From Rathayibacter rathayi (lineage in GTDB: Bacteria; Actinomycetota; Actinomycetes; Actinomycetales; Microbacteriaceae): 64,000 nt of DNA. Location of the stretch: NCBI RefSeq assembly GCF_004011095.1, contig NZ_CP028129.1, forward strand, positions 2,728,001 through 2,792,000, in the 5' to 3' direction. Below, piece after piece: positions 54,200-63,914 of this stretch. Under the pieces are notes generated by a model, which had not been told where the DNA came from, did no database searches, and saw only the letters and a list, made by a program, of their open reading frames with translations. A program made the translations under genes and the position numbers. The stretch's first letter is position 1. Each line of letters begins with the position of its first letter.

Positions 54200-54514
54200 T
54201 CACAGCCGCGCGAGGGCGGTGGTGAGCTCGAGCACGTCCACGGTCGGCTCGCCGAGGTAGCCGAGCTCGCGGCCCTCGGTGTGCTCCTCGTCCAGCGCGC
54301 GCACGGCGTCCTCGTCGAGTCCGCGGGCGGCGGCGACCCGCGGCACCTGGAGCAGCGCGTAGTCGAGGCTGATCGCCGGGTCCAGGCGCGAGGCGGAGGC
54401 GGTCAGCGCGTCGGCCGACACTGCGGCCGGGTCGACGCCCTCGACGGCGGCTATCGCGGCCGGCCGCCCCTGAACGCGACGAACTCGGCATTCTCCGGAC
54501 CGAGGTTGCCACCC
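54200..54514 (-). pseudogene. 3' fragment of kdpC, truncated and frameshifted
   Basis: The frame from about 54514 reads GGGGNLGPENAEFVAFRGGR, the conserved KdpC start of the mature domain. After a frameshift near 54460 the other frame continues AAIAAVEGVDPAAVSADALT and LDPAISLDYALLQVPRVAAA to GYLGEPTVDVLELTTALARL and stop at 54200, which is the C-terminal two thirds of KdpC. The N-terminus and the whole of kdpFAB are absent: the sequence ends at the palindrome beginning near 54509. Confidence 0.85.
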
Positions 54515-54628
54515 CCTCCCTCCCCTCCCCCCTCCCGCGAGATGCCACTTATGACGGCGACACGCCGTGCGAGCGCGTCATAAGTGGCATCTCGCGGGGA
54601 AGGGAGGGGGAAGGGAGGGGAAGGGGAG
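54509..54628. repeat. Large palindrome at the kdpC deletion point
   Basis: Perfect 21-bp arms lie at 54536-54556 and 54576-54596 (CGCGAGATGCCACTTATGAC plus G, and its complement), around a 19-nt spacer. The flanks extend the symmetry: C/T-rich on the left (54511-54535) and G/A-rich on the right (54597-54628). As RNA it would form a very stable hairpin. Confidence 0.9.
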
Positions 54629-54712
54629 ATGGCACGCGAGACACCTCTTGAGAGCGTTCTCACACAGCAACGGCGCGGATCGACGGCCGAAGGTCACAGT
54701 TCCGCATCGACT

Positions 54713-54725
54713 GGACATATAGTCC
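54713..54725. promoter_or_regulatory. Candidate operator upstream of the ChvE operon
   Basis: GGACATATAGTCC has GGAC/GTCC arms around an AT-rich ATATA centre, in the leader of the chvE-like gene. It is a possible site for the ROK regulator encoded at the end of the operon. Only one copy is seen. Confidence 0.3.
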
Positions 54726-54890
54726 CGACGCGCTTTACACCCGCCGGTCGAGCGAATATGTTCTCTCCGTGGACAAAGCCCCTCGGGGCTCTCCCGCCCT
54801 CCCGGGCGACGACACGACGACGTGCGCCACATGTGCACGCCTCGCGTCGTCCTCTCCCTCGGACACTGCTTTCAGAGAGGAATGCACTCC

Positions 54891-56018
54891 ATGAAGTTCT
54901 CCCGCGGCATCACTACGCTGGCCGCCGCCGGCATCATCTCCCTCGGCCTCGCGGCCTGTTCCGCGAGCCCGGCCAACTCGGGCGGCGCCGGTGCAGGCGC
55001 CGGCGCAGAAGGCGACTGCACCGTCGGCATCTCGATGCCCACCCGCAGCCTTGAGCGCTGGATCAACGACGGCGAAGGCCTCCAGACCAAGCTCAAGGGC
55101 GACGGCTGCACCGTCGACCTCCAATACGCCGACAACAAGACCGACCAGCAGATCTCGCAGATCCAGAACCAGATCGCAGGCGGCTCGAAGATCCTGGTCG
55201 TCGCCGCGATCGACGGCGAGGCCCTCGCGCCCGTCCTTGCCGAAGCGAAGAAGCAGAACGCCACCGTCATCGCCTACGACCGCCTCATCAACGGCACCGC
55301 GGACGTCGACTACTACGCGACCTTCGACAACTACAAGGTCGGCCAGCTCCAGGGCCAGTACATCGAGTCGACCCTCGACCTCAAGAACGCCGCGGGCCCC
55401 TTCACCCTCGAGCCCTTCGCCGGCAGCCCCGACGACAACAACGCGAAGTTCTTCTTCTCCGGCGCCTGGGACGTCCTGCAGCCTTACATCGAGAGCGGCA
55501 AGCTGACCGTCCCCTCGGGCAAGTCGCCCGCGTCGGACGACGACTGGGCCTCGATCGGCATTCAAGGCTGGGCCTCCGACAAGGCGCAGTCCGAGATGGA
55601 CAACCGTCTCTCCTCCTTCTACACCGGCGGCCAGAAGGTCGACGTGGTGCTTTCGCCCAATGACAGCCTCGCGATCGGCATCGAGGCGTCGCTGAAGTCC
55701 GCCGGTTACGCCCCCGGCGCCGACTACCCGGTCATCACCGGCCAGGATGCCGACAAGGCCAACGTCAAGGCGATCCTCGCCGACGAGCAGTCCATGACGG
55801 TCTGGAAGGACACCCGCACCCTCGGTGACCGCGTCTTCCAGATGGTGCAGTCGATCGTCGCGGGCGAGGAGCCCGAGGTCAACGACACCGAGAGTTACAA
55901 CAACGGCAGCAAGGTCGTCCCGTCCTACCTGCTCGAGCCGCAGGTCGTCACGAAGGACGACGTGCAGTCGGTCCTCGTCGACTCCGGCTTCCTCAAGGCC
56001 GGCGACGTCGGACTCTGA
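54891..56018 (+). CDS. chvE: ChvE-type multiple-sugar-binding lipoprotein
   Basis: 375 residues. Lipoprotein signal [20 protein letters not shown] ends in lipobox LGLAAC, followed by an Ala/Gly linker. The body [40 protein letters not shown] and [20 protein letters not shown] is the ChvE pattern (aldose-binding proteins for xylose, glucose, galactose, arabinose). ATG 54891 (GAGAGG upstream at 11 nt) preferred over ATG 54882. First gene of a three-gene CUT2 importer; followed by a strong hairpin. Confidence 0.9.
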   Translation: MKFSRGITTLAAAGIISLGLAACSASPANSGGAGAGAGAEGDCTVGISMPTRSLERWINDGEGLQTKLKGDGCTVDLQYADNKTDQQISQIQNQIAGGSKILVVAAIDGEALAPVLAEAKKQNATVIAYDRLINGTADVDYYATFDNYKVGQLQGQYIESTLDLKNAAGPFTLEPFAGSPDDNNAKFFFSGAWDVLQPYIESGKLTVPSGKSPASDDDWASIGIQGWASDKAQSEMDNRLSSFYTGGQKVDVVLSPNDSLAIGIEASLKSAGYAPGADYPVITGQDADKANVKAILADEQSMTVWKDTRTLGDRVFQMVQSIVAGEEPEVNDTESYNNGSKVVPSYLLEPQVVTKDDVQSVLVDSGFLKAGDVGL

Positions 56019-56024
56019 TCCGCC

Positions 56025-56064
56025 GGGCGGGGTGAGGGAGGAGTCATTCTCCCTCACCCCGCCC
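56025..56064 (+). terminator. 16-bp perfect hairpin between chvE and gguA
   Basis: GGGCGGGGTGAGGGAG (56025-56040) pairs with CTCCCTCACCCCGCCC (56049-56064) over an 8-nt loop. Lacking a U-run and located inside an operon, it is likely to attenuate transcription or stabilise the chvE mRNA. Confidence 0.75.
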
Positions 56065-56118
56065 TTCTCCCCTTCCTCTCTGTCCGCACACCACTCCCCC
56101 CAACGAAGTGAGGCCCTG

Positions 56119-57660
56119 TTGGCCAGTCCCATCCTCATCATGCGCGACATCGTCAAAGAGTTCGGCGGCGGCATCCGCGCCCTCGACGGCGTCTCGCTCT
56201 CGGTTCAGCCCGGCGAAGTCCATGCCATCTGTGGCGAGAACGGCGCCGGTAAGTCGACGCTGATGAAAGTCCTCTCCGGCGTTTATCCGCACGGCAGCTT
56301 CGAGGGCACCATCGACTTCGAGGGTAAGGAGGCGCAGTACCGGTCGATCAACGACAGCGAGTCTGACGGAATCGTCATCATCCACCAGGAACTCGCCCTC
56401 AGCCCCTACCTCTCGATCGCCGAGAACATTTTCCTCGGCAATGAGAAGTCGTCCCGCGGCGTCATCAACTGGAATGCCACCAATGCGGAGGCGGCGAAGC
56501 TGCTCGCTCGCGTCGGCCTCGACGAGAGCCCCGCGACCAAGATTCTCGAGCTCGGCGTCGGCAAGCAGCAGCTCGTCGAAATCGCCAAAGCCCTCGCCAA
56601 GGAGGTGAAGCTCCTCATCCTCGATGAGCCCACCGCCGCCCTCAACGACGAGGACAGCGACCACCTGCTCGGCCTGATCGACCAGCTCCGCATGCAGGGC
56701 ATCACCTGCATCATCATCAGCCACAAGCTGAAAGAGATCCGCGCCATCGCGGACACCGTCACGATCATCCGCGACGGCCGCACCATCGAGAGCTTCTCGA
56801 TGGTCGGCGAGCAGGCGTCCGAAAGCCGGATCATCCGGGCAATGGTCGGCCGGGACCTCAACAGCATGTTCCCGCCGCGCGATCCGCAGATCGGCGAAGA
56901 GAAGTTGCGCGTCGAAAACTGGACCGTGCACCACCCCGTCGACATCCACCGAGTCGTGGTGGACGACGCCTCCTTCACCGTGCGCGCCGGCGAGATCGTC
57001 GGCTTCGCGGGCCTGATGGGCGCCGGCCGCACCGAACTCGCGATGAGTATCTTTGGGAAGAGCTACGGCACCGGCATCTCCGGGCGCGTCTTCAAGGACG
57101 GCAAGGAGATCCAGACCCGCACGGTCGACGAGGCGATCCGCAATGGGCTCGCCTACGCGACCGAAGACCGCAAGCGCTACGGCCTCAACCTGATCGGCGA
57201 CATCACCGTCAATGTCTCGGCCGCCGCGCTCTCGCGACTGGCCCGGCTCGGAGTGATCGACAAGCACCGCGAGTACAAGGTCGCCGATTCGTACCGCTCC
57301 AAGATGAATATCAAGGCGCCGACCGTCTCGGCCGTCACCGGCAAGCTCTCCGGTGGTAATCAGCAGAAGGTCGTCCTCTCGAAGTGGATCTTCTCGGGTC
57401 CCGACGTGCTCATCCTCGACGAGCCCACCCGCGGCATCGACGTCGGAGCCAAGTACGAGATCTACGGGATCATCAACGAGCTCGCGGCGCAGGGCAAGGC
57501 GGTGGTCGTCATCTCGTCCGAGCTGCCCGAGCTGATCGGCCTCGCCGACCGCATTTACACCATCTCCGAGGGCCGGATCACAGGCGAGATCGACCGCGCC
57601 GACGCCACCCAGGAGCACCTCATGCACTACATGACCGCCGGAAAGGACCAGGCACGATGA
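56119..57660 (+). CDS. gguA: GguA/MmsA-type sugar ABC transporter ATPase
   Basis: 513 residues from TTG 56119 (GTGAGG 5 nt upstream), with two nucleotide-binding domains. Domain 1: Walker [10 protein letters not shown], Walker B LLILDEP. Domain 2: degenerate Walker [10 protein letters not shown], signature LSGGN, Walker B VLILDEP; this asymmetry is standard for CUT2 ATPases. SEITAMEDPRKR-type block appears as [13 protein letters not shown] gives the family N-terminus; ATG 56140 is an alternative. Confidence 0.92.
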   Translation: MASPILIMRDIVKEFGGGIRALDGVSLSVQPGEVHAICGENGAGKSTLMKVLSGVYPHGSFEGTIDFEGKEAQYRSINDSESDGIVIIHQELALSPYLSIAENIFLGNEKSSRGVINWNATNAEAAKLLARVGLDESPATKILELGVGKQQLVEIAKALAKEVKLLILDEPTAALNDEDSDHLLGLIDQLRMQGITCIIISHKLKEIRAIADTVTIIRDGRTIESFSMVGEQASESRIIRAMVGRDLNSMFPPRDPQIGEEKLRVENWTVHHPVDIHRVVVDDASFTVRAGEIVGFAGLMGAGRTELAMSIFGKSYGTGISGRVFKDGKEIQTRTVDEAIRNGLAYATEDRKRYGLNLIGDITVNVSAAALSRLARLGVIDKHREYKVADSYRSKMNIKAPTVSAVTGKLSGGNQQKVVLSKWIFSGPDVLILDEPTRGIDVGAKYEIYGIINELAAQGKAVVVISSELPELIGLADRIYTISEGRITGEIDRADATQEHLMHYMTAGKDQAR

Positions 57661-58886
57661 GCGCCACGACCACGACAGCGCCGGCGGACACGCCCGCCAA
57701 CACGCCCTCCACCCCGCCCAAGCGCTCGCGCCGGCTGAACATCAACGTCCGGCAGTACGGCATCCTCGCCGCGCTGGCGATCATCATCCTGCTCTTCCAG
57801 GTGCTGACCGGAGGGCGCCTGCTTCTGCCCGGCAACGTCAACAACTTGATCCAGCAGAACGCCTATGTGCTGATCCTCGCGATCGGCATGGTGATGGTCA
57901 TCATCGCCGGCCACATCGACCTCTCGGTCGGCTCGGTCGTGGCGATGGTCGGCGCCATCTCGGCGATCGCGATGAACAACTGGGGCCTGCCCTGGTGGGC
58001 GGCCGTCGTCGTCGCCCTCGTCACCGGCGCCATCGTCGGAGCGTGGCAGGGCTTCTGGGTCGCCTTCGTCGGCATACCTGCGTTCATCGTCACCCTCGCG
58101 GGCATGCTGATCTTCCGCGGCTTCACCCTGGTCCTGCTCACCGGCGGAACGATCAACGGCCTCCCGACCGAATTCACCGCGATCGGCGCCGGCTGGCTCC
58201 CGGGCGTTCTGGGCGGCATCGCCGGCCGTGACGCGCTCACCCTGGTCCTCGGCCTGATCGTCTGCGTCGTCCTCGTCGCGCAGCAGCTCCGCAGTCGCGC
58301 GACGCTCCGCCGCCTTGAGCTGCCCCGCGAACCCCTCGGCTCACTCATCGCGAAGTCGGCCATCGCCGTCGTCGCGATCATGGCCCTCGCCTGGCTGCTC
58401 GCCGGCTACAGCGGCACCCCGATCATCCTGATCGTGCTCGCCGTGCTGATCCTCACCTACAGCTTCGTGCTCGGCCGGACGGTCTTCGGCCGCCACATCT
58501 ACGCGATGGGCGGCAACCTCTTCGCCGCGATGATGTCGGGCGTCAAGACGAAGTGGGTCAACTTCTTCATCTTCGTCAACATGGGTGCACTGGCCGGAGT
58601 GGCGGGCATCGTCAGCACCGCACGCGCCGGCGGTGCGGTGGCCTCGGCCGGACAGAACTACGAGCTGGACGCGATCGCCGCGGTCTTCATCGGCGGCGCG
58701 GCCGTCCAAGGAGGCGTGGGCACCGTCGTCGGAGCCGTCATCGGCGGTCTCGTGATGGGCGTGCTCAACATGGGCCTGTCCATCCTCTCCGTCGACGCCG
58801 CCTGGCAGATGGCGATCAAGGGCTTCGTGCTGCTGCTCGCGGTGGCGTTCGATATCTTCAACAAGCGCCGCGCCGGCTCCCGCTAG
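57657..58886 (+). CDS. gguB: GguB/MmsB-type sugar ABC transporter permease
   Basis: 409 residues from ATG 57657, overlapping the ATPase stop. A Thr/Pro-rich N-terminal leader of about 25 residues precedes about ten or more membrane spans. [20 protein letters not shown] and the loop [17 protein letters not shown] are diagnostic, and the length (longer than RbsC) is typical of GguB. Forms the channel for the ChvE-bound sugar. Confidence 0.92.
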   Translation: MSATTTTAPADTPANTPSTPPKRSRRLNINVRQYGILAALAIIILLFQVLTGGRLLLPGNVNNLIQQNAYVLILAIGMVMVIIAGHIDLSVGSVVAMVGAISAIAMNNWGLPWWAAVVVALVTGAIVGAWQGFWVAFVGIPAFIVTLAGMLIFRGFTLVLLTGGTINGLPTEFTAIGAGWLPGVLGGIAGRDALTLVLGLIVCVVLVAQQLRSRATLRRLELPREPLGSLIAKSAIAVVAIMALAWLLAGYSGTPIILIVLAVLILTYSFVLGRTVFGRHIYAMGGNLFAAMMSGVKTKWVNFFIFVNMGALAGVAGIVSTARAGGAVASAGQNYELDAIAAVFIGGAAVQGGVGTVVGAVIGGLVMGVLNMGLSILSVDAAWQMAIKGFVLLLAVAFDIFNKRRAGSR

Positions 58887-59008
58887 CGAAACCACGGCCC
58901 CCGGCTACCGGTGCTTCTTTCTCCAGTTCTCGGGCGCGGCACTTCCTTGGGAGGTGCTGCGCCCGAGGTCATCCGTGACCCCATCGGGCCGAGTACAGGC
59001 AGGCGATC

Positions 59009-60244
59009 ATGGCAGGAGCAGTCGGAGCCTCCAGCAACGCGCTGCTGCGCCGCACGAACCTCGCGAGCCTCGCGACCCTGGTGCACCGTTCAGGGCCGAC
59101 GAGCCGCGCCGAGCTCGGTCGCCTCACCGGCCTGAACCGCTCGGCCATCGCCAACCTCATCGGCGAGCTGAGCGAACTCGGCTGGGTCGCGGAGGAGACG
59201 ACGGCGCCCGACGGCCGCATCGGCCGCCCCAGCGCCACCGTCGTCGCCGGCGACCGCTTCGCCGCCGTGGGGGTGCACCTCGACACCGACGCGATCATCG
59301 TCGGTCTGGTGGGCCTGCACGGCGAGCTGCTGCGCCGCGTCCGCTTCGACACTTCGAAACCCGCGAGCCCAGCCACCGTCGTCCGGGTCGTCACCGGCAT
59401 CGTCGAGGGCTTCCGCTCCGAACGGGAATCACTGCGCACGCTCGTCGGTGCCGGCGTTGCCGTCCCCGGCCTCGTCCAGGCCGACTCCGGCTTCGTCCAC
59501 CGCGCCCCCCACCTCGGCTGGCGCGAAGTCGACCTCGCCTCGCAGCTGCGCCGTGCCCTCGATCTCCCGGTCGCCGTCGGCAACGACGCGACCCTCGGTG
59601 CCATCGGCGAGTCGCTCTTCGGAGCGGCGCACGGCGTCGCCGACGTCGTGTACGTCACCGGCGGCGCCGGCGGGATCGGCGGAGGCGTCATCATCGGCGG
59701 AGTCCCGCTCCAGGGCTCCTCCGGATTCGCGGCCGAGCTCGGCCACACGCTCGTCGTCACGAACGGCCGCCTCTGCAGCTGCGGCCGCCGCGGCTGCCTC
59801 GAGGCCGAAGTGCGGATGCGCTCCCTGCTCGACGTCCTCGGCGCCCGCGTCCTCGACCAGGACGAACTCGACATCGCTCTCGGCACCTCGCGCGACCCGT
59901 TAGTGCTCGCCGAGGTCGCCCGCCAGGTCGACCTGCTCTCGGAAGGCCTGTCCACCTACATCAACCTCTTTAACCCCACCGCCGTCGTCCTCGGCGGCTT
60001 CCTCGGTTCACTGCTCACCGTCGACCGCGAGCGCCTCGCCGCCCGCGTCTCCGCCCGCGCTTTGAGCGACCTCGCCCGCGGCGTACGGATCGAGCGCGCG
60101 GCCCTGCGCTCAAGGCTGGAACTCGTCGGCGCCGCAGAGTTACCCTGGCGGCGGGCGCTCGCGGATCCCGCCGCGGTCACCCCAGGCGCGCAGCCCCCTG
60201 GCGAGCGCAGCCCGCGCGAGGACGCATGGGGCGCCCGCGCCTGA
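59009..60244 (+). CDS. ROK-family transcriptional regulator
   Basis: 411 residues. N-terminal winged helix-turn-helix TSRAELGRLTGLNRSAIANL; ROK sugar-kinase-like domain with GAGVAVPGLVQADSG, GNDATLGAIGES and the zinc-binding CSCGRRGCLEAE. This is the XylR/NagC type of sugar-responsive repressor. Positioned right after the ChvE-GguAB importer, it probably controls it in response to the imported sugar. ATG 59009. Confidence 0.9.
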   Translation: MAGAVGASSNALLRRTNLASLATLVHRSGPTSRAELGRLTGLNRSAIANLIGELSELGWVAEETTAPDGRIGRPSATVVAGDRFAAVGVHLDTDAIIVGLVGLHGELLRRVRFDTSKPASPATVVRVVTGIVEGFRSERESLRTLVGAGVAVPGLVQADSGFVHRAPHLGWREVDLASQLRRALDLPVAVGNDATLGAIGESLFGAAHGVADVVYVTGGAGGIGGGVIIGGVPLQGSSGFAAELGHTLVVTNGRLCSCGRRGCLEAEVRMRSLLDVLGARVLDQDELDIALGTSRDPLVLAEVARQVDLLSEGLSTYINLFNPTAVVLGGFLGSLLTVDRERLAARVSARALSDLARGVRIERAALRSRLELVGAAELPWRRALADPAAVTPGAQPPGERSPREDAWGARA

Positions 60245-60278
60245 TCCTGCGGGAGCATCCACGTCGAGGAGGACGAGC

Positions 60279-60689
60279 ATGGCTGACTGGAACGACACCA
60301 TCATCGAGGAGTTCCGCGCCAATGGCGGGACCGTGACCACCGGCGGCTTCGGGAGGAATCTCGTCCTGGTGCACCACCGCGGTGCCCGCTCCGGCGAGGA
60401 GCGTGTCACTCCGCTGATGGCGCTGCACCCCTCCGACGACGTCTGGCTGCTCGCCGCGTCGGCCGCCGGCGCCCCGAAGCACCCTGCCTGGTTCCACAAC
60501 CTTCTCGCCCACCCCGACCTCGCGATCGAAACCCCCGACGACGGCACCGTCGACGTCCGCGCCCGCGTCCTCACCGGCGACGAGCGCGACGCCGGCTGGG
60601 AGCGCTTCACCACCGCCTCCACCGGCTTCCTCGACTACGAGAAGCGCACCACCCGCACGATCCCCGTGGTGCAACTCACCCGACGCTGA
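60279..60689 (+). CDS. Deazaflavin-dependent nitroreductase family protein (DUF385)
   Basis: 136 residues matching the F420-binding split beta-barrel: VLVHHRGARSGEERVTPLMA, HPAWFHNLLAHPDL and a C-terminal RTIPVVQLTRR. Related to Ddn/Fgd-type F420H2-dependent reductases; the substrate is unknown. GAGGAGGA precedes ATG 60279. Its 3' half is copied, frameshifted, 2.4 kb downstream as part of a larger duplication. Confidence 0.87.
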   Translation: MADWNDTIIEEFRANGGTVTTGGFGRNLVLVHHRGARSGEERVTPLMALHPSDDVWLLAASAAGAPKHPAWFHNLLAHPDLAIETPDDGTVDVRARVLTGDERDAGWERFTTASTGFLDYEKRTTRTIPVVQLTRR

Positions 60690-60943
60690 CGAACACCTCC
60701 GGCCCGGACGGTGAGGACCGCTCCCCCGCCGCGTCGACGTTCTGCACTCCGCACACGCCCCTGCATTCCGCACACGCCCCTGCATTCCGCACACGCCCCC
60801 GCAGATCACACACACCCCTGCCCACCGCCAGGCCACCTCCGACGCCCCAAATGTCCGATCTGCAGGGAATCCGCGCCTCTCGCACCTCGTCAAGCGGAGG
60901 AGAGCGCTCCCACACGCGGATCCCCGGCAAATCACACACCTCC
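60512..60943 (+). repeat. ~430-bp direct repeat, left copy
   Basis: Contains the 3' half of the DUF385 gene, an array of CCTGCATTCCGCACACGC-like units (60740-60830), and an element from 60849 with inverted ends (ATGTCCGATCTGCAGGG ... GCGGATCCCCGGCAAATCAC). It matches 62910-63336 apart from small changes and brackets the AlbA_2 gene. Confidence 0.88.
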
Positions 60944-61074
60944 CTGCACATGGCGCGAGTCGGGAATCCGCGCCGCCTACCCCTGCATCGCGCGTCCACC
61001 GCGTCCGCGGCTTCTTCTGAGACACGTTTCGCGCTAGTTTTACCAAGCCCTTCACTGTCAGGGGGAGTGAAAAC

Positions 61075-62850
61075 ATGCGAGAAACATCATCACGCCTGCT
61101 CGATGACGCACTGCGTCGCCTCGAAGCGGGAGCGACGGCGCACGCACTCGAGAACCAGAACCTCGACTTCAAGCAGGACGGACGATCCGCTGACGGCGAC
61201 GTCATGAACATTGCGGAGGCGACGGCGTGTTTCGCGAACGCGTCCGGTGGCCTCGTCGTCGTCGGAGTCCACGACCGCGTGGCAGGGCCGGAGGCGATCG
61301 TCGGTTCGCGCCTGGATCCCGAGCGGACGCGCTCGCGGATCTACGAACTCACCGAGCCGAATCTCCTCGTGGACGTCGTCGCCCGGCAGCATCGGGGCGT
61401 CAGCCTCGTCGTGGTCGACGTGCCTGCGAGCGTCACCGTGCACAGTGTGAAGAGTCGCATTCCCACCGAGCGCGTCGGTGAATCCTGCTCGCCGATGTCG
61501 ACTGATCGCATCGCCTCCGTCGTCGCTGAGCGAAGAGGTCATGACTGGTCAGCGTCCGCGTCCGAAACGAAGGCCTCCGCAGTCGATCCCGTCGCGATCG
61601 CAGCCGTTCGACGACTCCTTGAGCGCGCCGCATCACCATCGAGTCGTCGACTCGCGCAGCAGCCCCAGGAGATCGACGTTCTACGTGGCCTCGGAGTCGT
61701 CACCGACAACGGCCGACTCACGAACGCCGGAGCCGTCCTCGTCACCGATCAGTATGAGCACACAGCGGCGTTCTCCTACGTTCACCGTCGGACGCCGACC
61801 GGAACAGTGACGGCGAACGAGCAGCTGACGGGGCCCCTAGTACTTCTCCTGGAGCAGCTCTTCCAGCTCATCAGCGCACGAATCGACACGACACCGGTCT
61901 CCATCGGCAAAGGCCAGCAGCTCCATGTCTCCGATCTGCCCGAAGCCGCCATCCGCGAGGTCGTCGTCAATGCTGCGATGCACCGCGATTACCGCAGCAG
62001 TGGCAGGGTCACGATCGAGCACACGCAGACCCAGCTCGTCGTCACATCACCGGGTGGATTTGTGAACGGAGTACGCGCCGACAACGTCCTGACCACGTCT
62101 TCTCGCCCTCGGAACGGCCAGCTCGCCGGCGCACTACGAGCCCTCGGCTATGCCGAGACCGCCGGCTCCGGCGTCGACAAGATGTACGCCGAGATGGCGC
62201 GACTCGGGCACCAACCGCCCTCGTTCCTGTCCGAGGGCGATCATGTTCGGGTGACGCTCATCGGGGGAGCGCCGAACTCCTCGCTCACCCGTTTCGTCGC
62301 GACCCTGCCACCCGAGGAGACCGAGGACGCGGACACCATGACGATCCTTCTCACCCTTCTCACACAGCGGACGATCACCGCGCAGCAGCTCGTCCCGATC
62401 CTGCAGAAGTCGGGGACCTCGGAAGCACAGTCGGTCCTCGAGCGGTTGAGCTCCGAACGCGTTCCTCTGCTCGAACCGACGCGTGACTCTCTAAGAAAGA
62501 CTTTGCCGCGTTACCGACTGCGAGAGGGGCCGCTCGCCGCTCTCGGAGCCGCCGTCACTTATCGGCGGCGGACCGCCGATCAGCTGGACCGAAAGGTGAT
62601 CGAGCTACTCCGCGAGACCGGGAGCATCAATGCGCGGATGGTTCGCGTCCTCCTGGACGTGGACTCTCACACGACGTCCCGCCTCATCGCCGATCTCATC
62701 AAGCGCGACCTTCTGGTCAAATCCCCTGGGCCGGAGCGCGGGCCGACCGTGACCTATGGACCGGGAACGGCATTCCCTGCGAGAATTCGCCACCATCGAA
62801 CGGTGCCCGAGGCCGACACGGACGACCGGCTCGATTTCCCGAACGACTGA
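61075..62850 (+). CDS. Schlafen/AlbA_2-domain ATP-binding protein
   Basis: 591 residues. N-terminal AlbA_2 domain: NLDFKQDGRSADGDVMNIAE and ATACFANASGGLVVVGVHDR. Central ATPase region of the HATPase_c_4 type: VVNAAMHRDYRSSGRVTIEH and GSGVDKMYAEMARLG. C-terminus holds winged-helix-like segments (RETGSINARMVRVLLDVDSH). Proteins with this layout are annotated as putative transcriptional regulators; some AlbA_2 proteins are linked to phage defence or toxin systems. Bracketed by direct repeats, suggesting a mobile or amplified segment. ATG 61075. Confidence 0.82.
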   Translation: MRETSSRLLDDALRRLEAGATAHALENQNLDFKQDGRSADGDVMNIAEATACFANASGGLVVVGVHDRVAGPEAIVGSRLDPERTRSRIYELTEPNLLVDVVARQHRGVSLVVVDVPASVTVHSVKSRIPTERVGESCSPMSTDRIASVVAERRGHDWSASASETKASAVDPVAIAAVRRLLERAASPSSRRLAQQPQEIDVLRGLGVVTDNGRLTNAGAVLVTDQYEHTAAFSYVHRRTPTGTVTANEQLTGPLVLLLEQLFQLISARIDTTPVSIGKGQQLHVSDLPEAAIREVVVNAAMHRDYRSSGRVTIEHTQTQLVVTSPGGFVNGVRADNVLTTSSRPRNGQLAGALRALGYAETAGSGVDKMYAEMARLGHQPPSFLSEGDHVRVTLIGGAPNSSLTRFVATLPPEETEDADTMTILLTLLTQRTITAQQLVPILQKSGTSEAQSVLERLSSERVPLLEPTRDSLRKTLPRYRLREGPLAALGAAVTYRRRTADQLDRKVIELLRETGSINARMVRVLLDVDSHTTSRLIADLIKRDLLVKSPGPERGPTVTYGPGTAFPARIRHHRTVPEADTDDRLDFPND

Positions 62851-62909
62851 CCAGAGCGCCCGCGCAGGCTGTCGTTCCGACAGCACGAGGGCACGGAAAC
62901 GAGAAGACC

Positions 62910-63336
62910 CCCCGACCTCGCGATCGAAACCGCCGACGACGGCACCGTCGACGTCCACGCCCGCGTCCTCACCGGCGACGAGCGCGACGCCGGCTGGGAG
63001 CGCTTCACCACCGCCTCCACCGGCTTCCTCGACTACGAGAAGCGCACCACCCGCACGATGTGGTGCAACTCACCCGACGCTGACGAACACCTCCGGCCCG
63101 GACGGTGGGGATCGCTCCCCCGCCGCGTCGATGTCCTGCACTCCACACACGTTCCTGCATTCCGCACACGCCCCTGCATTCCGCACACGCCCCGCAGATC
63201 ACACACACCCCTGCCCACCGCCAGGCCACCTCCGACGCCCCAAATGTCCGATCTGCAGGGAATCCGCGCCTCTCGCACCTCGTCAAGCGGAGGAGAGCGC
63301 TCCCACGCGCGGATCCCCGGCAAATCACACACCTTC
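62910..63336 (+). repeat. ~430-bp direct repeat, right copy
   Basis: Offset of 2398 bp from the left copy. The DUF385 part (62910-63080) lacks 4 bp near 63060 and is frameshifted. The short-repeat array and the inverted-end element are retained. It is followed at 63336-63383 by a fragment of the AlbA_2 gene (copy of 61225-61272). Confidence 0.88.
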
Positions 63337-63382
63337 GGCGGGTTTCGCGAACGCGTCCGGCGGCCTCGTCGTCGTCGGAATC

Positions 63383-63547
63383 CCCGCTCGGCTCCGTCGC
63401 CGCGTACAGGACGGAGCCGCCTGGGACGTCGAAGCGGTTGCCGGCAAGAGAGGTCGACGCATCAAGTGAGGCGAAGCTGGCAGGGTCCGATGTGCGTCCA
63501 ACCCGCCAGAGGACGTCGGGGCTCCGGACGACGCGCGGGTCAGCCAC
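63383..63547 (-). pseudogene. RES-domain toxin, truncated at the duplication junction
   Basis: From GTG 63547 the frame reads VADPRVVRSPDVLWRVGRTS and GNRFDVPGGSVLYAATEPSG, the N-terminal third of RES toxins (NAD+-degrading partners of Xre/MbcA antitoxins). After about 55 codons the sequence passes into the antisense of the AlbA_2 fragment and repeat DNA. The catalytic remainder is lost. The start overlaps the antitoxin stop by 8 nt. Confidence 0.82.
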
Positions 63548-63914
63548 CGTTCACGTAGGCGCGAGCGGCCGCCATGACTTCCCGGTAGCGGCCCTCCGCG
63601 AGCCCCTCCGCCGGTGCCTCGTCCTCGAGCTGCGGATTCATTCCCATGAACCACGCGCGCACGGTGTGCGACCCCTCGGACGGCGCCAGAAGAGCGTAAA
63701 CCTGATACGTGTTGCGGGCCCGGCGGTCGTCCTCGGGCTTCAGGCGCAGCTCGGGATTCTCGATCCAGCGGGTGATCGTCCGCTCGTCCTTCCCGAAGAT
63801 GAAGGCGACCACAGGCTTGCTGAGCACATCGGTCAACTGCCTGATGACATCGTCCGGACTGATCTCGAGCGCATCGACATGCGCGCTGGTCCGCACTGAG
63901 TCCTGCGTCGGCAT
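63540..63914 (-). CDS. Xre/MbcA/ParS-type antitoxin (DUF2384)
   Basis: 124 residues from ATG 63914 (GAGGAGGAG upstream). N-terminal helix-turn-helix-like region (VVAFIFGKDERTITRWIENP) and C-terminal toxin-binding domain WFMGMNPQLEDEAPAEGLAE with GRYREVMAAARAYVNGG. It normally binds and silences the RES toxin encoded directly downstream, here truncated, so it is an orphan. A longer reading to 63989 is possible but lacks a better ribosome-binding site. Confidence 0.83.
   Translation of the reverse strand: MPTQDSVRTSAHVDALEISPDDVIRQLTDVLSKPVVAFIFGKDERTITRWIENPELRLKPEDDRRARNTYQVYALLAPSEGSHTVRAWFMGMNPQLEDEAPAEGLAEGRYREVMAAARAYVNGG

Noticed and set aside
63005..63382. Continuation of the RES toxin frame to 63005
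   Set aside because: After about codon 55 the frame crosses into antisense AlbA_2 and repeat DNA, so these residues are not RES sequence.
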